NCBI RefSeq assembly: GCF_028595285.1
Contig: NZ_JAQQXQ010000011.1
Coordinates: forward strand, 1 to 64,000
Direction: 5' to 3'
Length of the DNA: 64,000 nucleotides
DNA from: Erythrobacter fulvus
GTDB lineage: Bacteria; Pseudomonadota; Alphaproteobacteria; Sphingomonadales; Sphingomonadaceae
A program made the position numbers and the translations under genes. Under the pieces are notes generated by a model. That model was given only the letters and a program-made list of their open reading frames with translations, made no database searches and was not told where the DNA came from. Below, piece after piece: positions 44,162-52,856 of the stretch. Each line of letters begins with the position of its first letter. Position 1 is the first letter of the stretch.

Positions 44162-44974
44162 ATGTCCTTCTTCACCTCCCTTAGCGGGCTGCGCAACGCC
44201 GAAACCGACCTGCGCGTGATTGCTCACAATATCGCCAATGCCGAAACCGTCGGCTTCAAGAAAAGCTCGGCACAGTTCGCCGATCTGGTCGCCAGCGGTT
44301 CGGCCACCGATCCGCGCCGCACGGCCGGGATCGGTGCGACAGTGTCTGCGATCACGCAGGACTTCGCACTCGGCCCGCTTGAACAGACCGGACGCAGTCT
44401 CGATGTCGCGATCGACGGGGACGGGTTCTTTGCGCTCGAAAACCCGTTCTCGGGCGAGCTCAGCTTCACCCGCAACGGCAATTTCCAGCTGCGCGCGACG
44501 GGTGAATTGCAGGATGCGAACGGCAACCGGCTGCAGGCCTTTCCGGTCGATGCTGCGGGTATCCCGACCTCTACCGTCCCGGCCGACGTGATCGTGCCGC
44601 TGATCAACGGCGCGGGTTCGGGGCTGGCCAATGTCACGATCGACAATCGCGGGATCGTGAACGCGGCCTATGCCGATGGTACCGCGACCCCGGTCGGGCA
44701 GATCGCGCTTGCCACCTTCGCCGCGCCCAATGGCCTGCGCGCTATCGGCCAGACCAAGTGGCAGGCATCGGGCGATTCCGGCGCGCCGAACTTCGGCAGC
44801 CCGGGGATCGGTTCGAACGGCGAGATGATCAGCGGCGCGCTCGAACGCTCCAACGTCGAACTGGCCGAAGAGATGGTGTCGCTGCTCACCGCACAGCGCA
44901 ATTTCCAGGCCAATGCCCGCGCGATCGATACCGCCACCCAGATCTCGCAGACCGTCCTGAACCTGCGGCAGTAA
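44162..44974 (+). CDS. flgE: Flagellar hook protein FlgE (short form)
   Basis: 270 residues, shorter than the usual 400 or more, so the variable middle domain is reduced. N-terminal SLSGLRNAETDLRVIAHNIA, NAETVGFKKS, GDGFFALENP in the middle, and the C-terminal SNVELAEEMVSLLTAQRNFQ with LNLRQ end mark the hook/distal rod family. It could be read as FlgF or FlgG-like on length alone, but position directly after flgD and before flgF and flgG supports FlgE. Confidence 0.85.
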   Translation: MSFFTSLSGLRNAETDLRVIAHNIANAETVGFKKSSAQFADLVASGSATDPRRTAGIGATVSAITQDFALGPLEQTGRSLDVAIDGDGFFALENPFSGELSFTRNGNFQLRATGELQDANGNRLQAFPVDAAGIPTSTVPADVIVPLINGAGSGLANVTIDNRGIVNAAYADGTATPVGQIALATFAAPNGLRAIGQTKWQASGDSGAPNFGSPGIGSNGEMISGALERSNVELAEEMVSLLTAQRNFQANARAIDTATQISQTVLNLRQ

Positions 44975-44977
44975 TCC

Positions 44978-45724
44978 ATGGACCGGCTGATCTACACCGC
45001 CATGACCGCGATGAACGCGGCGATGGACCGGCAGCGGGTGGTGGCGAACAATCTCGCCAACGCCTCAACCCCGGGCTTTCGCCAGGAAATCTTCGCGGTC
45101 ACGCCCGCCACATTGAAGGACGGCTCGCTCGAAGCCCGCGCAATGGCGCGTGGCAATGTGCGCGGCGCGGACATGACGGCGGCGCGGGTGGTGCCAACCG
45201 GCAATCCGCTGGATGTCGCACTCGAAGGCGAGGCGCTGCTGGCCTATCAGGCGCCGAACCTTCAGGGCGAAATCTATTCGCGGCGCGGGGATCTGCGCGT
45301 CGCCGCATCGGGCGTGATCGAGAACGGCGAGGGTCTTGCCGTTCTGGGCGAAAGCGGTGCGCCGATAACGGTGCCGCCGGGCTTTTCTATCGCCATTGCC
45401 ACTGACGGGACAATCATGGCGAGCGATCCCGCTGCACCGACCGCGCCGCCCGAGGCGATCGACCGCTTGCGGATGGTCACGCCGGGCGGCAGCCCGCTGG
45501 CCAAGGGGATCGACTCTTTCCTGAAAGTCCCCGGCGGCGGCGTGCTGCCCCCCGATCCGACCGCGCGGCTGACCACCGGCGCGCTCGAACAATCCAATGT
45601 CGAGACGGCCGAGACGCTGGTGCAGATGATCGATGCCCAGCGCGCCTTCGAACAGCGCGCCAAGATCATCCGCACCGCAGGCGATCTCGACGAAGCCTCC
45701 AGCAGCCTGATGGCGCTGCGCTGA
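44978..45724 (+). CDS. flgF: Flagellar basal-body rod protein FlgF
   Basis: 248 residues. N-terminal LIYTAMTAMNAAMDRQRVVA with NNLANASTPGFRQE and the C-terminal SNVETAETLVQMIDAQRAFE helix. The middle GVLPPDPTARLTTGAL is characteristic of FlgF. Proximal rod subunit. Starts 3 bases after flgE. Confidence 0.94.
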   Translation: MDRLIYTAMTAMNAAMDRQRVVANNLANASTPGFRQEIFAVTPATLKDGSLEARAMARGNVRGADMTAARVVPTGNPLDVALEGEALLAYQAPNLQGEIYSRRGDLRVAASGVIENGEGLAVLGESGAPITVPPGFSIAIATDGTIMASDPAAPTAPPEAIDRLRMVTPGGSPLAKGIDSFLKVPGGGVLPPDPTARLTTGALEQSNVETAETLVQMIDAQRAFEQRAKIIRTAGDLDEASSSLMALR

Positions 45725-45749
45725 TTTCCATTCACGGGAGCACCAACCA

Positions 45750-46541
45750 ATGCCCACTTCCGCTCTACACGTCGCCCGAACGGGGCTTGAAGCGCAGGAT
45801 GCGCGGATGCGCGTCATCGCCAACAACCTCGCCAATATCGGCACCACCGGGTTCAAGCGCGACCGTGCCGATTTCGCCACGCTGGCCTATCAGGAACAGC
45901 GGGTCGCCGGGCAGCAATCGACCGGACAGACCGCCTTCGCGGTGGGCCTGAATCTCGGCACCGGGGTGCAGGTGCAAGGCACCACCCGGATCGAAACCCA
46001 GGGGACGCTGAACTCCACGGGCAACACGCTCGATCTGGCGCTTGATGGCGACGGGTTCTTTCAGGTCGAACTGCCGCCGGGCGGTCAGGTGGGCTTCACC
46101 CGCGCAGGCAATTTCACCCTGTCGGCGGACGGCACGCTGATCACCTCGCAGGGCTATGCGCTTCAGCCGCCGCTTCAGGTGCCTGCCGGCGCGCAGTCGA
46201 TCACCATCGCGCCCGACGGCACGGTGAGCGCGCTGACCCCCGGCGATGCCGCGCCGACGCTGCTCGGCCAGTTGACCGTCGCCAGCTTCGTCAATCCGGC
46301 GGGCCTGCGGGCGATCGGTGACAACTTCCTTGTCGAAACCGCCGCTTCCGGCCCCGCCGAACTCGGCTTTGCGGGCGAGAACGGGCGCGGACAGATCCGG
46401 CAGGGCATGCTCGAAAGCTCGAACGTCAACGTGGTCGAGGAGCTGGTCGAGATGATCGAGGCCCAGCGCGCCTACGAGATCAATTCCAAGATGGTGAGCG
46501 CGGTCGACGAGATGCTGCGCAACGCCAACCAGACGCTGTGA
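45750..46541 (+). CDS. flgG: Flagellar distal rod protein FlgG
   Basis: 263 residues. HVARTGLEAQDARMRVIANN, LANIGTTGFKRDRADF, and C-terminal ESSNVNVVEELVEMIEAQRA followed by YEINSKMVSAVDEML are standard FlgG. Forms the distal rod. GGGAG precedes the ATG. The stop is overlapped by the flgH start. Confidence 0.95.
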   Translation: MPTSALHVARTGLEAQDARMRVIANNLANIGTTGFKRDRADFATLAYQEQRVAGQQSTGQTAFAVGLNLGTGVQVQGTTRIETQGTLNSTGNTLDLALDGDGFFQVELPPGGQVGFTRAGNFTLSADGTLITSQGYALQPPLQVPAGAQSITIAPDGTVSALTPGDAAPTLLGQLTVASFVNPAGLRAIGDNFLVETAASGPAELGFAGENGRGQIRQGMLESSNVNVVEELVEMIEAQRAYEINSKMVSAVDEMLRNANQTL

Positions 46542-47266
46542 GAAAACTGATGAAGGCTCGAACTCTCCTCCTCGCTGCGCCGCTGGCGCTGTCCGCCTGC
46601 ATGGGCGCAGGCGGCAGCGGGCCGCAGGCAGGTTTCACCGCGCCCCCGCCCCCGGGTGCGGCAATGGTGGCGGCCGGCGCGGGAGATCCGCTGCTGGTCG
46701 CCGCCCCCCAGCCGGTGGTACAGGCCGCCAGCGCGGGCGCGATCTTTCAGGCGGGAACGGGCTATTCCGGGCTCGTCACCGGCACCCGCGCGCGTGCACT
46801 GGGCGATATGGTGACGATCATCCTCACCGAAGCCACCACCACCACCAAGAGCACCGCGGGCCAGACCAACCGCTCTGGCAGCTTCGGAATCACGCCGCCC
46901 ACCAGCGGCCCGCTCGATTTCCTCAACCCCAATGCCCTTAAAGCTGCGGCCGAAGGGTCGTTCAGTGGAGGGGGCAATGCCGCGCAGCAAAGCCGCCTGA
47001 ACGGTGCGGTCGCGGTGACCATCGCCGCGATCTACCCCAATGGCACCGCCGAAGTGGTCGGAGAAAAGCAGATGATGTTCAGCCAGGGCGATGAATGGGT
47101 GCAGTTCGCCGGGCGCATCCGCCTGATCGACATCGATAGCGACAACCGTCTGGCCTCGTCGCAGGTCGCCAATGCGCGGATCATCTATTCGGGCAAGGGC
47201 GCGGTGCAGCAGGCCAGCCGTCCGGGCTGGCTCAGCCGCTTCTTCAACGCCATTTCGCCGTTCTGA
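46538..47266 (+). CDS. flgH: Flagellar L-ring protein FlgH (lipoprotein)
   Basis: 242 residues from the GTG overlapping the flgG stop; the ATG at 46550 is an alternative. Lipoprotein signal with lipobox LSAC, then a Gly/Ala-rich spacer and the L-ring core: YSGLVTGTRARALGDMVTII, GEKQMMFSQGDEWVQFAGRI and the C-terminal QVANARIIYSGKGAVQQASR. Outer-membrane ring of the basal body. Confidence 0.95.
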   Translation: MRKLMKARTLLLAAPLALSACMGAGGSGPQAGFTAPPPPGAAMVAAGAGDPLLVAAPQPVVQAASAGAIFQAGTGYSGLVTGTRARALGDMVTIILTEATTTTKSTAGQTNRSGSFGITPPTSGPLDFLNPNALKAAAEGSFSGGGNAAQQSRLNGAVAVTIAAIYPNGTAEVVGEKQMMFSQGDEWVQFAGRIRLIDIDSDNRLASSQVANARIIYSGKGAVQQASRPGWLSRFFNAISPF

Positions 47267-47277
47267 GGAGAGCCGTG

Positions 47278-48375
47278 ATGAACCGCATTCTCCCCCTGTT
47301 GCTTGCCTTGCTGGCAGCCTTCGTCCCCGTTCCCGCCGCCGCCGAGCGCATCCGCGACCTCGGCCAGTTCGAAGGCCTGCGCGCCAACCAGCTGACCGGC
47401 TATGGCGTGGTCGTCGGCCTTGCAGGCACGGGCGACAACAACCTGCAATATGTGACCGAGGCGATGCGCGGCGTATCCGGCCGGCTCGGGCTGCAATTGC
47501 CGCCCGGCGTCAGCCCGATCCTGCGCAATGCCGCTGCGGTGATCGTGACGGCGGAACTGCCGCCCTTCGCCAAGCCGGGCCAGCGGATCGACATTACCGT
47601 GTCCACCCTCGGCCAGGCGTTGAGCCTGCGCGGCGGGGCGCTGATCCTCACCCCGCTCTACGGCGCGGACGGGCAGATCTATGCCATGGCGCAGGGCAAT
47701 GTCGCTCTCGGCGGTCTGGGCGTGACGGGCCGCGACGGGTCACAGTTGACGGTCAACGTTGCCACAGTTGGCCGGATTGCCGACGGGGCCACCGTCGAAC
47801 GCGCGGTCGCCACCGGTTTCGACCGTCCGGGGCCGCTGCGCTTCAATCTCCACCAGGCCGATTTCCTTACTGCCTCGCGGGTGCGCGACGCGATCAATGC
47901 GCGCTGGCCGGGGATTGCCGCCATCGCCGACGGGGTCAGCATTGAACTGGCGCTGCCGCAGGGCAATGACGTGCGTTCCGCGCTGATGGCGGAGATCGAG
48001 ATGCTGGCGGTTACCCCCGCCCCGGTCGCCGCGCGGGTGATCGTCAACAGCCGCACCGGCACCGTCGTGATCAATGATGCCGTGCGCCTGTCGCCTGCCG
48101 CCGTCAGTCACGGCAAGCTGGTGATCCGCATCGACGAGAATCCCGCAGTAGTGCAGCCCGAACCCTTCAGCCGCGGCCAGACCGCGATCGAGGAATCTTC
48201 CGATATCACCATAAACGAACGTGCCGACCGGGTCGCCTATATGCCCGGCGCAGCCTCGCTGTCGGAGATCGTCGATGCGCTGAACCTGCTCGGCGTGGGC
48301 GCGTCCGATCTGGTGGTGATCCTCGAAAGCCTCAAGCAGGCAGGCGCGCTGCAAGCCGAGATGGTGGTGCTGTGA
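47278..48375 (+). CDS. flgI: Flagellar P-ring protein FlgI
   Basis: 365 residues. Signal peptide (ILPLLLALLAAFVPVPAAAE), then ERIRDLGQFEGLRANQLTGY and GVVVGLAGTGDNN, the hallmark start of FlgI, and LTVNVATVGRIADGATVERA. Periplasmic ring around the rod, assembled with FlgA. GAGGAG precedes the ATG at 47278. Confidence 0.97.
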   Translation: MNRILPLLLALLAAFVPVPAAAERIRDLGQFEGLRANQLTGYGVVVGLAGTGDNNLQYVTEAMRGVSGRLGLQLPPGVSPILRNAAAVIVTAELPPFAKPGQRIDITVSTLGQALSLRGGALILTPLYGADGQIYAMAQGNVALGGLGVTGRDGSQLTVNVATVGRIADGATVERAVATGFDRPGPLRFNLHQADFLTASRVRDAINARWPGIAAIADGVSIELALPQGNDVRSALMAEIEMLAVTPAPVAARVIVNSRTGTVVINDAVRLSPAAVSHGKLVIRIDENPAVVQPEPFSRGQTAIEESSDITINERADRVAYMPGAASLSEIVDALNLLGVGASDLVVILESLKQAGALQAEMVVL

Positions 48376-48701
48376 CCAGCCCCCTGCCGCCTTCTGTGCC
48401 GCCCTCCGTTTCCCGGTCGACTGGCCCGGTCGCCCGCAGCTCGGCGCTCTCGCAAGAGCGCGCCGAGCTGCGCAAGGCGGCGGAGGGGTTCGAGGCGATC
48501 ATGATCCGCAGGATGCTCGCGACCGCCCGCGCGGCCAGCTTTGCCGAGGAAACCCCGCTGACCGGCGGCGGCCTCCAGCAGTTCCAGACGATGCGTGACG
48601 AACATTTTGCCGATGTCGCTGCCGCCAGCGGCGCCTTCGGGTTTGCACGGAGTATCGAGGCGCAGCTTGCGCAACACCTTCCCGATAAAGGGGATAATTG
48701 A
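48372..48701 (+). CDS. flgJ: FlgJ rod-binding domain protein (no muramidase)
   Basis: 109 residues, GTG start overlapping the flgI stop. The rod-capping domain is present: RKAAEGFEAIMIRRMLATAR, LTGGGLQQFQTMRDEHFADV. The C-terminal muramidase of enterobacterial FlgJ is absent, so peptidoglycan cutting must come from another protein, probably the transglycosylase at 38107-39078. Scaffold for rod assembly. Confidence 0.9.
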   Translation: MTSPLPPSVPPSVSRSTGPVARSSALSQERAELRKAAEGFEAIMIRRMLATARAASFAEETPLTGGGLQQFQTMRDEHFADVAAASGAFGFARSIEAQLAQHLPDKGDN

Positions 48702-50041
48702 TGCCCGGCGCTCTCTTCTCCATCGGTCGCAGCGGTTTGACTGCCTCGCGCGCCAGCCTTGAGCTGACGGCGCAGAATATCGCCAATGCCTCGAACGCGG
48801 ATTATTCGCGCCGCGAACTGACCCAGAGCGAGCTGGTGATGACCGGCGCGATCGGGATCAATGCGGCGGATTCGCTCGGCGGTATCCGCCCTTCGGCGGT
48901 CGTGCGGGCCGAAAGCGCGCTGGTGCAGCGGCAGGCGCGCGATGCGTCCTCCGCACTGGCCAGCGTCGATGCCCAATATCTCGCGCTGCGCGAGGCGGAG
49001 AGCGCGCTGGAGAATTCGGGACTGTTCACCGGACTGGTCGAATTCGAAGCGGCGCTGACCCGGCTTGAAGCCAATCCGCTCGATCCGGCACTCAGGCTCT
49101 CGGCGGTCGAAAGCGCGCGCGCGATGGCGGGCAATTTCCGCACTGCCGACAGCACGCTCGCCAATGCCCGCAGCCTGGTGCAGGACGAGGCCGCAGCCGA
49201 AATCGTGCAGGTCAACGAACTGGCCGAAGAACTCGCCCGTGTGAACCGCGAACTGGTGGGCGTGCGCGAGGGCACCTCCGGGCGTGCCGCGCTGCTTGAC
49301 CGTCGCGATGCGGCACTGCGCGGGCTGGCCGAACAATTCGGTCTTTCGACCACCATCAATGCCAATGGCACTGCCGATGTCACCATCGACGCTGCGCCGC
49401 CCGTTGCGCTGGTAAGCGGCGGGGTCGCGGCGAGCGTGAGCGTTGCTGTCGCTGCCGACGGCACGCTGACCTTCGATCTTGGGGGCACTGCCTTTGCGCC
49501 TGCCGGTGGGGCCATGGCCGGCCGTGCTGCCGCGCTGGTCGAGATGGCTGGCTTGCAGACCGGGATCGACAGCCTTGCCGCATCGGTGATCGCGCTGGCC
49601 AACGGCGCGCAGGCGGCTGGGGTCGATACTTCCGGCAATCCCGGCCAACCGCTGTTTTCCGGCACCGGCGCCGGCGATATCGATGTCGCGCTGGCCTCGG
49701 CAAACGGGCTTGCCACCGCCCCTGCCGGAGCGCCTGCGGGCAGCCGCGATACAGCCAATCTTGCCGCTCTGCTGGCCACGCTCGGTGCCGATACCGGCCC
49801 TGCCGCCGGGGCCGACGCGCTGCTGCTGGGTCTTTCCAGCCGCGTCTCAGCGCTCGACACCCGGCGCGAAGGTCTGGCCGTTGTCGCCGCCACTGCGGAG
49901 GCCGAGCTGCTGCGCGAAACCGGTGTCGATCTGGATACCGAGGCCGCCAATCTGGTGCGGCTGCAACAGGCGTTCGAGGCCAACAGCCGTGTGATCCAGG
50001 TCGCCGCCGAGCTGTTCGATACCCTGCTGGGCCTGCGATAG
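48701..50041 (+). CDS. flgK: Flagellar hook-associated protein 1, FlgK
   Basis: 446 residues. N-terminal ALFSIGRSGLTASRASLELT and AQNIANASNADYSRRELTQS, and C-terminal EAANLVRLQQAFEANSRVIQ followed by VAAELFDTLLGLR, the ends of FlgK. The middle is Ala/Gly-rich. Hook-filament junction protein, likely chaperoned by FlgN. Its ATG overlaps the flgJ stop (TGATG). Confidence 0.94.
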   Translation: MPGALFSIGRSGLTASRASLELTAQNIANASNADYSRRELTQSELVMTGAIGINAADSLGGIRPSAVVRAESALVQRQARDASSALASVDAQYLALREAESALENSGLFTGLVEFEAALTRLEANPLDPALRLSAVESARAMAGNFRTADSTLANARSLVQDEAAAEIVQVNELAEELARVNRELVGVREGTSGRAALLDRRDAALRGLAEQFGLSTTINANGTADVTIDAAPPVALVSGGVAASVSVAVAADGTLTFDLGGTAFAPAGGAMAGRAAALVEMAGLQTGIDSLAASVIALANGAQAAGVDTSGNPGQPLFSGTGAGDIDVALASANGLATAPAGAPAGSRDTANLAALLATLGADTGPAAGADALLLGLSSRVSALDTRREGLAVVAATAEAELLRETGVDLDTEAANLVRLQQAFEANSRVIQVAAELFDTLLGLR

Positions 50042-50056
50042 GGAGGGCGCGTCGCG

Positions 50057-50977
50057 ATGAGTTTCGTCAGCAATTCCACCGGATCATTCTTCAATCGCTC
50101 GATCGCGCAAATGGCCGATCTGCGCGAGGCGATCGAACGCACCCGCACGCAGATTGCAACGGGGCAGAAGATCGAACGCGGATCGGACGATCCCGCCGCC
50201 GCGGCGCAGCTGCGCAGCATCGCGCGGCGCGGGGCGCTGGCCCGGGTGGAAGGCGACAATGCCGCGCGGCTGGGGCAGGATCTGGGTTCTGCCTCGACCG
50301 AGCTGGAGGCCGTCACCGCGCTGCTCCAACGCGCCCGCGAACTGGCGGTGCAGGCGGCGAACACGCCGACCGGCGAGGACGGACGGCAGGCGATCGCCTT
50401 CGAATTGGAGCAATTGTCGGAAGAGCTGTTCAGCCGCGCCAACGGCACCACGCTGACCGGCGAACCGCTGTTTTCGGGCCTGTCCTCCGATCCGGCCTTC
50501 ACCCGCGATGCGCTGGGCAATGTCACCTATAACGGCACCCCTGTAAGCGGGGCCGTGCCGGTTGCACCGGGCACCGCGATCGATCGCGGCTTGCCGGGTA
50601 GCGAGGTATTCCAGTTCGACCTTGGCGGCACGCCGACCAGCGCCTTTGCGGTGCTGGGCGGACTGGCCGCAGCGCTGGGCGGGGGATCGCCCGATCCGGC
50701 CGGCGCGGCGCTGGCCGCGCTCGACGGGATTGACGCCGCGCTCGATACTGCCAGCCGTGCGCAGACCATCCTCGGCACCCGCATGGCGTGGGTCGAACAG
50801 ATCCAGCAGCAGCAGGCCGACCGCGGCGTCGCGCTGGCCGAAAGGCGCAGCCGCGCGGGTGATACTGATACCGCCGAGGCGATCGCGCGCTTGCAGCAAT
50901 CGCTGACCGCGCTCGAAGCCAGCCAGGCCGCTTTCGCGCGGGTCAGTTCGCTGTCGCTGTTCAACGCGCTGCGCTGA
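50057..50977 (+). CDS. flgL: Flagellar hook-associated protein 3, FlgL
   Basis: 306 residues. Flagellin-like ends: QMADLREAIERTRTQIATGQ followed by GSDDPAAAAQLRSIAR, and a C-terminal LQQSLTALEASQAAFARVSS ending LSLFNALR. The middle block TLTGEPLFSGLSS is FlgL-like. Junction protein next to FlgK, before the filament. Lies 15 bases after flgK. Confidence 0.92.
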   Translation: MSFVSNSTGSFFNRSIAQMADLREAIERTRTQIATGQKIERGSDDPAAAAQLRSIARRGALARVEGDNAARLGQDLGSASTELEAVTALLQRARELAVQAANTPTGEDGRQAIAFELEQLSEELFSRANGTTLTGEPLFSGLSSDPAFTRDALGNVTYNGTPVSGAVPVAPGTAIDRGLPGSEVFQFDLGGTPTSAFAVLGGLAAALGGGSPDPAGAALAALDGIDAALDTASRAQTILGTRMAWVEQIQQQQADRGVALAERRSRAGDTDTAEAIARLQQSLTALEASQAAFARVSSLSLFNALR

Positions 50978-51007
50978 TCCAGACCTTCTTCAAGGAGCCT
51001 CTTCCCC

Positions 51008-51871
51008 GTGTTTGTCGCAATCGGAATAGTCGTGCTGCTGGCCATGGTGTTCGGCGGGTTCATCCTCGCCGGCGGAGCCATGGGGCCGGTGCTGGCCGCG
51101 CTCCCGCTCGAATTCATGATCATCGGCGGGGCGGCGGTGGGCGCGACGCTGATCGGCAACTCGATGCACGAGGTAAAGCTGCTCGGCAGCGGCTTCGGCA
51201 AGGTATTCAAGGGCCCGAAATATACCGATCAGGACCATATCGACGCGATCGCCCTGACGTCCAAGCTGATGAAGGTGCTGCGCTCCGAAGGGGCGGTGGC
51301 GCTGGAAAGCCATGTCACCGAACCGGGCAATTCGGCGATCTTCAGCGAATATCCGCGGTTGCAGTCCGATCCCGTGGTCACCGCGATGATCTGCGATCCG
51401 CTGACGTTGATGGTGGTATCCTCGGGCACGCTTGATACCCACGCCGTGGAAGACGTGATCGACAGCGCGATCAAGACCCAGCTGCACGAGATGGACGAGC
51501 CTGCGCATATGATCCAGTCGCTCGCCGACGCGCTGCCCGCGCTGGGGATCGTCGCGGCGGTGCTGGGCATCATCAAGACCATGGGCGCGATTGACCAGCC
51601 GCCCGAGATCCTCGGCAAGATGATCGGTTCCGCGCTGGTGGGGACGTTTCTGGGGGTGCTGCTGGCCTATGGCTTTGCCGGGCCGCTGGGCACGCGGCTC
51701 AAGCAAATCAATACCCATGACCAGCAGATTTTCCATTCGATCAAGCAGGTGATCATCGCCAGCCTGCACGGCTATCCGCAGCCGCTGGTGCTGGAAGCTG
51801 CACGTTCGGGCCTGCCGCCCGCGCACCGCCCGAAGCTGACCGACCTGCTCGACATGATGCGGGGACGCTAA
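51008..51871 (+). CDS. motA: Flagellar motor stator protein MotA
   Basis: 287 residues, GTG start. Four transmembrane helices: VAIGIVVLLAMVFGGFILAG, LEFMIIGGAAVGATLIGNSM, then after a cytoplasmic charged loop ALPALGIVAAVLGIIKTMGA and IGSALVGTFLGVLLAYGFAG. The LPALGIVAAVLGIIKTM block is the MotA family signature. Proton channel stator with MotB, which follows after one base. Confidence 0.95.
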   Translation: MFVAIGIVVLLAMVFGGFILAGGAMGPVLAALPLEFMIIGGAAVGATLIGNSMHEVKLLGSGFGKVFKGPKYTDQDHIDAIALTSKLMKVLRSEGAVALESHVTEPGNSAIFSEYPRLQSDPVVTAMICDPLTLMVVSSGTLDTHAVEDVIDSAIKTQLHEMDEPAHMIQSLADALPALGIVAAVLGIIKTMGAIDQPPEILGKMIGSALVGTFLGVLLAYGFAGPLGTRLKQINTHDQQIFHSIKQVIIASLHGYPQPLVLEAARSGLPPAHRPKLTDLLDMMRGR

Positions 51872-51872
51872 G

Positions 51873-52856
51873 GTGGCAGAGGCCGATCCCAAAGCTGCGC
51901 TGGCGCAAGCTGCCGCGATCCCGGCGCCGATCATCGTCAAGAAGATCACGATCCAGGAAGCCGGCCATCACGGCGGCGCATGGAAGGTCGCCTATGCCGA
52001 CTTCGTCACCGCGATGATGGCGTTCTTCCTGCTGCTGTGGTTGCTCGGCGCGACCGAGGAGAAGCAGCGCAAGGGCATCGCCGATTATTTCACCCCGACG
52101 CTGGTCAAGCTGCGCAAGGAAAGCGCCGGCTCCGACGGGGTGTTGGGCGGAAGCTCGATAACCGATGCGGATAATTATCCCAATGCCATGGGCCAAACCG
52201 GCACGCGCGCGATCACCATTCCGCGCGGCGTCACCGGCGGCCCGGTGGAAGGCGGCGGGCGCGGCGAACTGGATTCCGACAAGCTCAAGGAACTGCGCGA
52301 CAAGATCGAGAAGAAACTCGTCCAGCGTCGCCAGCTGTCGCACCTCGCGCGGCAGGTGCGGGTCATGCGTGCGCCAGAAGGGATCCGGATCGATCTGGTC
52401 GACGATGCCGATTTCTCGATGTTCGAACTGGGCACCACGATCCTGACCAGGGATGCGCGCGGGCTGCTGCAGGTGATGGCCGAGACGCTGAAAGACGAAA
52501 GCGCGCCGCTGATCCTGCGCGGGCACACGGATTCGCTGCCGTGGCGCAGCGGGGTGAGCGCGAATAACTGGTCGCTGTCCACCGGCCGCGCCGAGGCGAC
52601 CCGTCAGGCGCTGGTACTGGGCGGGCTGACGGCGAACCGCATCGCGCGGATCGAAGGTGTCGCCGATACCGAGCCGCTGGTGGCCGACAATCCCGCCGAT
52701 CCGCGCAATCGCCGGATTTCGCTGCTGCTGCTCGATGGCAAAGGCACGGGGGGCAGGGCGATCACCAGGCGGCCTGCGCCCGTGACGCCTGTCGGCAAGG
52801 CACCACCGGCTACGCCGGTTGACCCGGACGGCGAGGCTGCTAACCCGACGACATGA
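51873..52856 (+). CDS. motB: Flagellar motor stator protein MotB
   Basis: 327 residues, GTG start. AYADFVTAMMAFFLLLWLLG contains the proton-accepting Asp in the membrane helix, followed by the plug segment, and a C-terminal OmpA-like peptidoglycan-binding domain with LRGHTDSLPWRSGVSANNWS and LSTGRAEATRQALV. Anchors the stator to the cell wall. The next gene, an S41 peptidase, overlaps its stop (ATGA). Confidence 0.95.
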   Translation: MAEADPKAALAQAAAIPAPIIVKKITIQEAGHHGGAWKVAYADFVTAMMAFFLLLWLLGATEEKQRKGIADYFTPTLVKLRKESAGSDGVLGGSSITDADNYPNAMGQTGTRAITIPRGVTGGPVEGGGRGELDSDKLKELRDKIEKKLVQRRQLSHLARQVRVMRAPEGIRIDLVDDADFSMFELGTTILTRDARGLLQVMAETLKDESAPLILRGHTDSLPWRSGVSANNWSLSTGRAEATRQALVLGGLTANRIARIEGVADTEPLVADNPADPRNRRISLLLLDGKGTGGRAITRRPAPVTPVGKAPPATPVDPDGEAANPTT

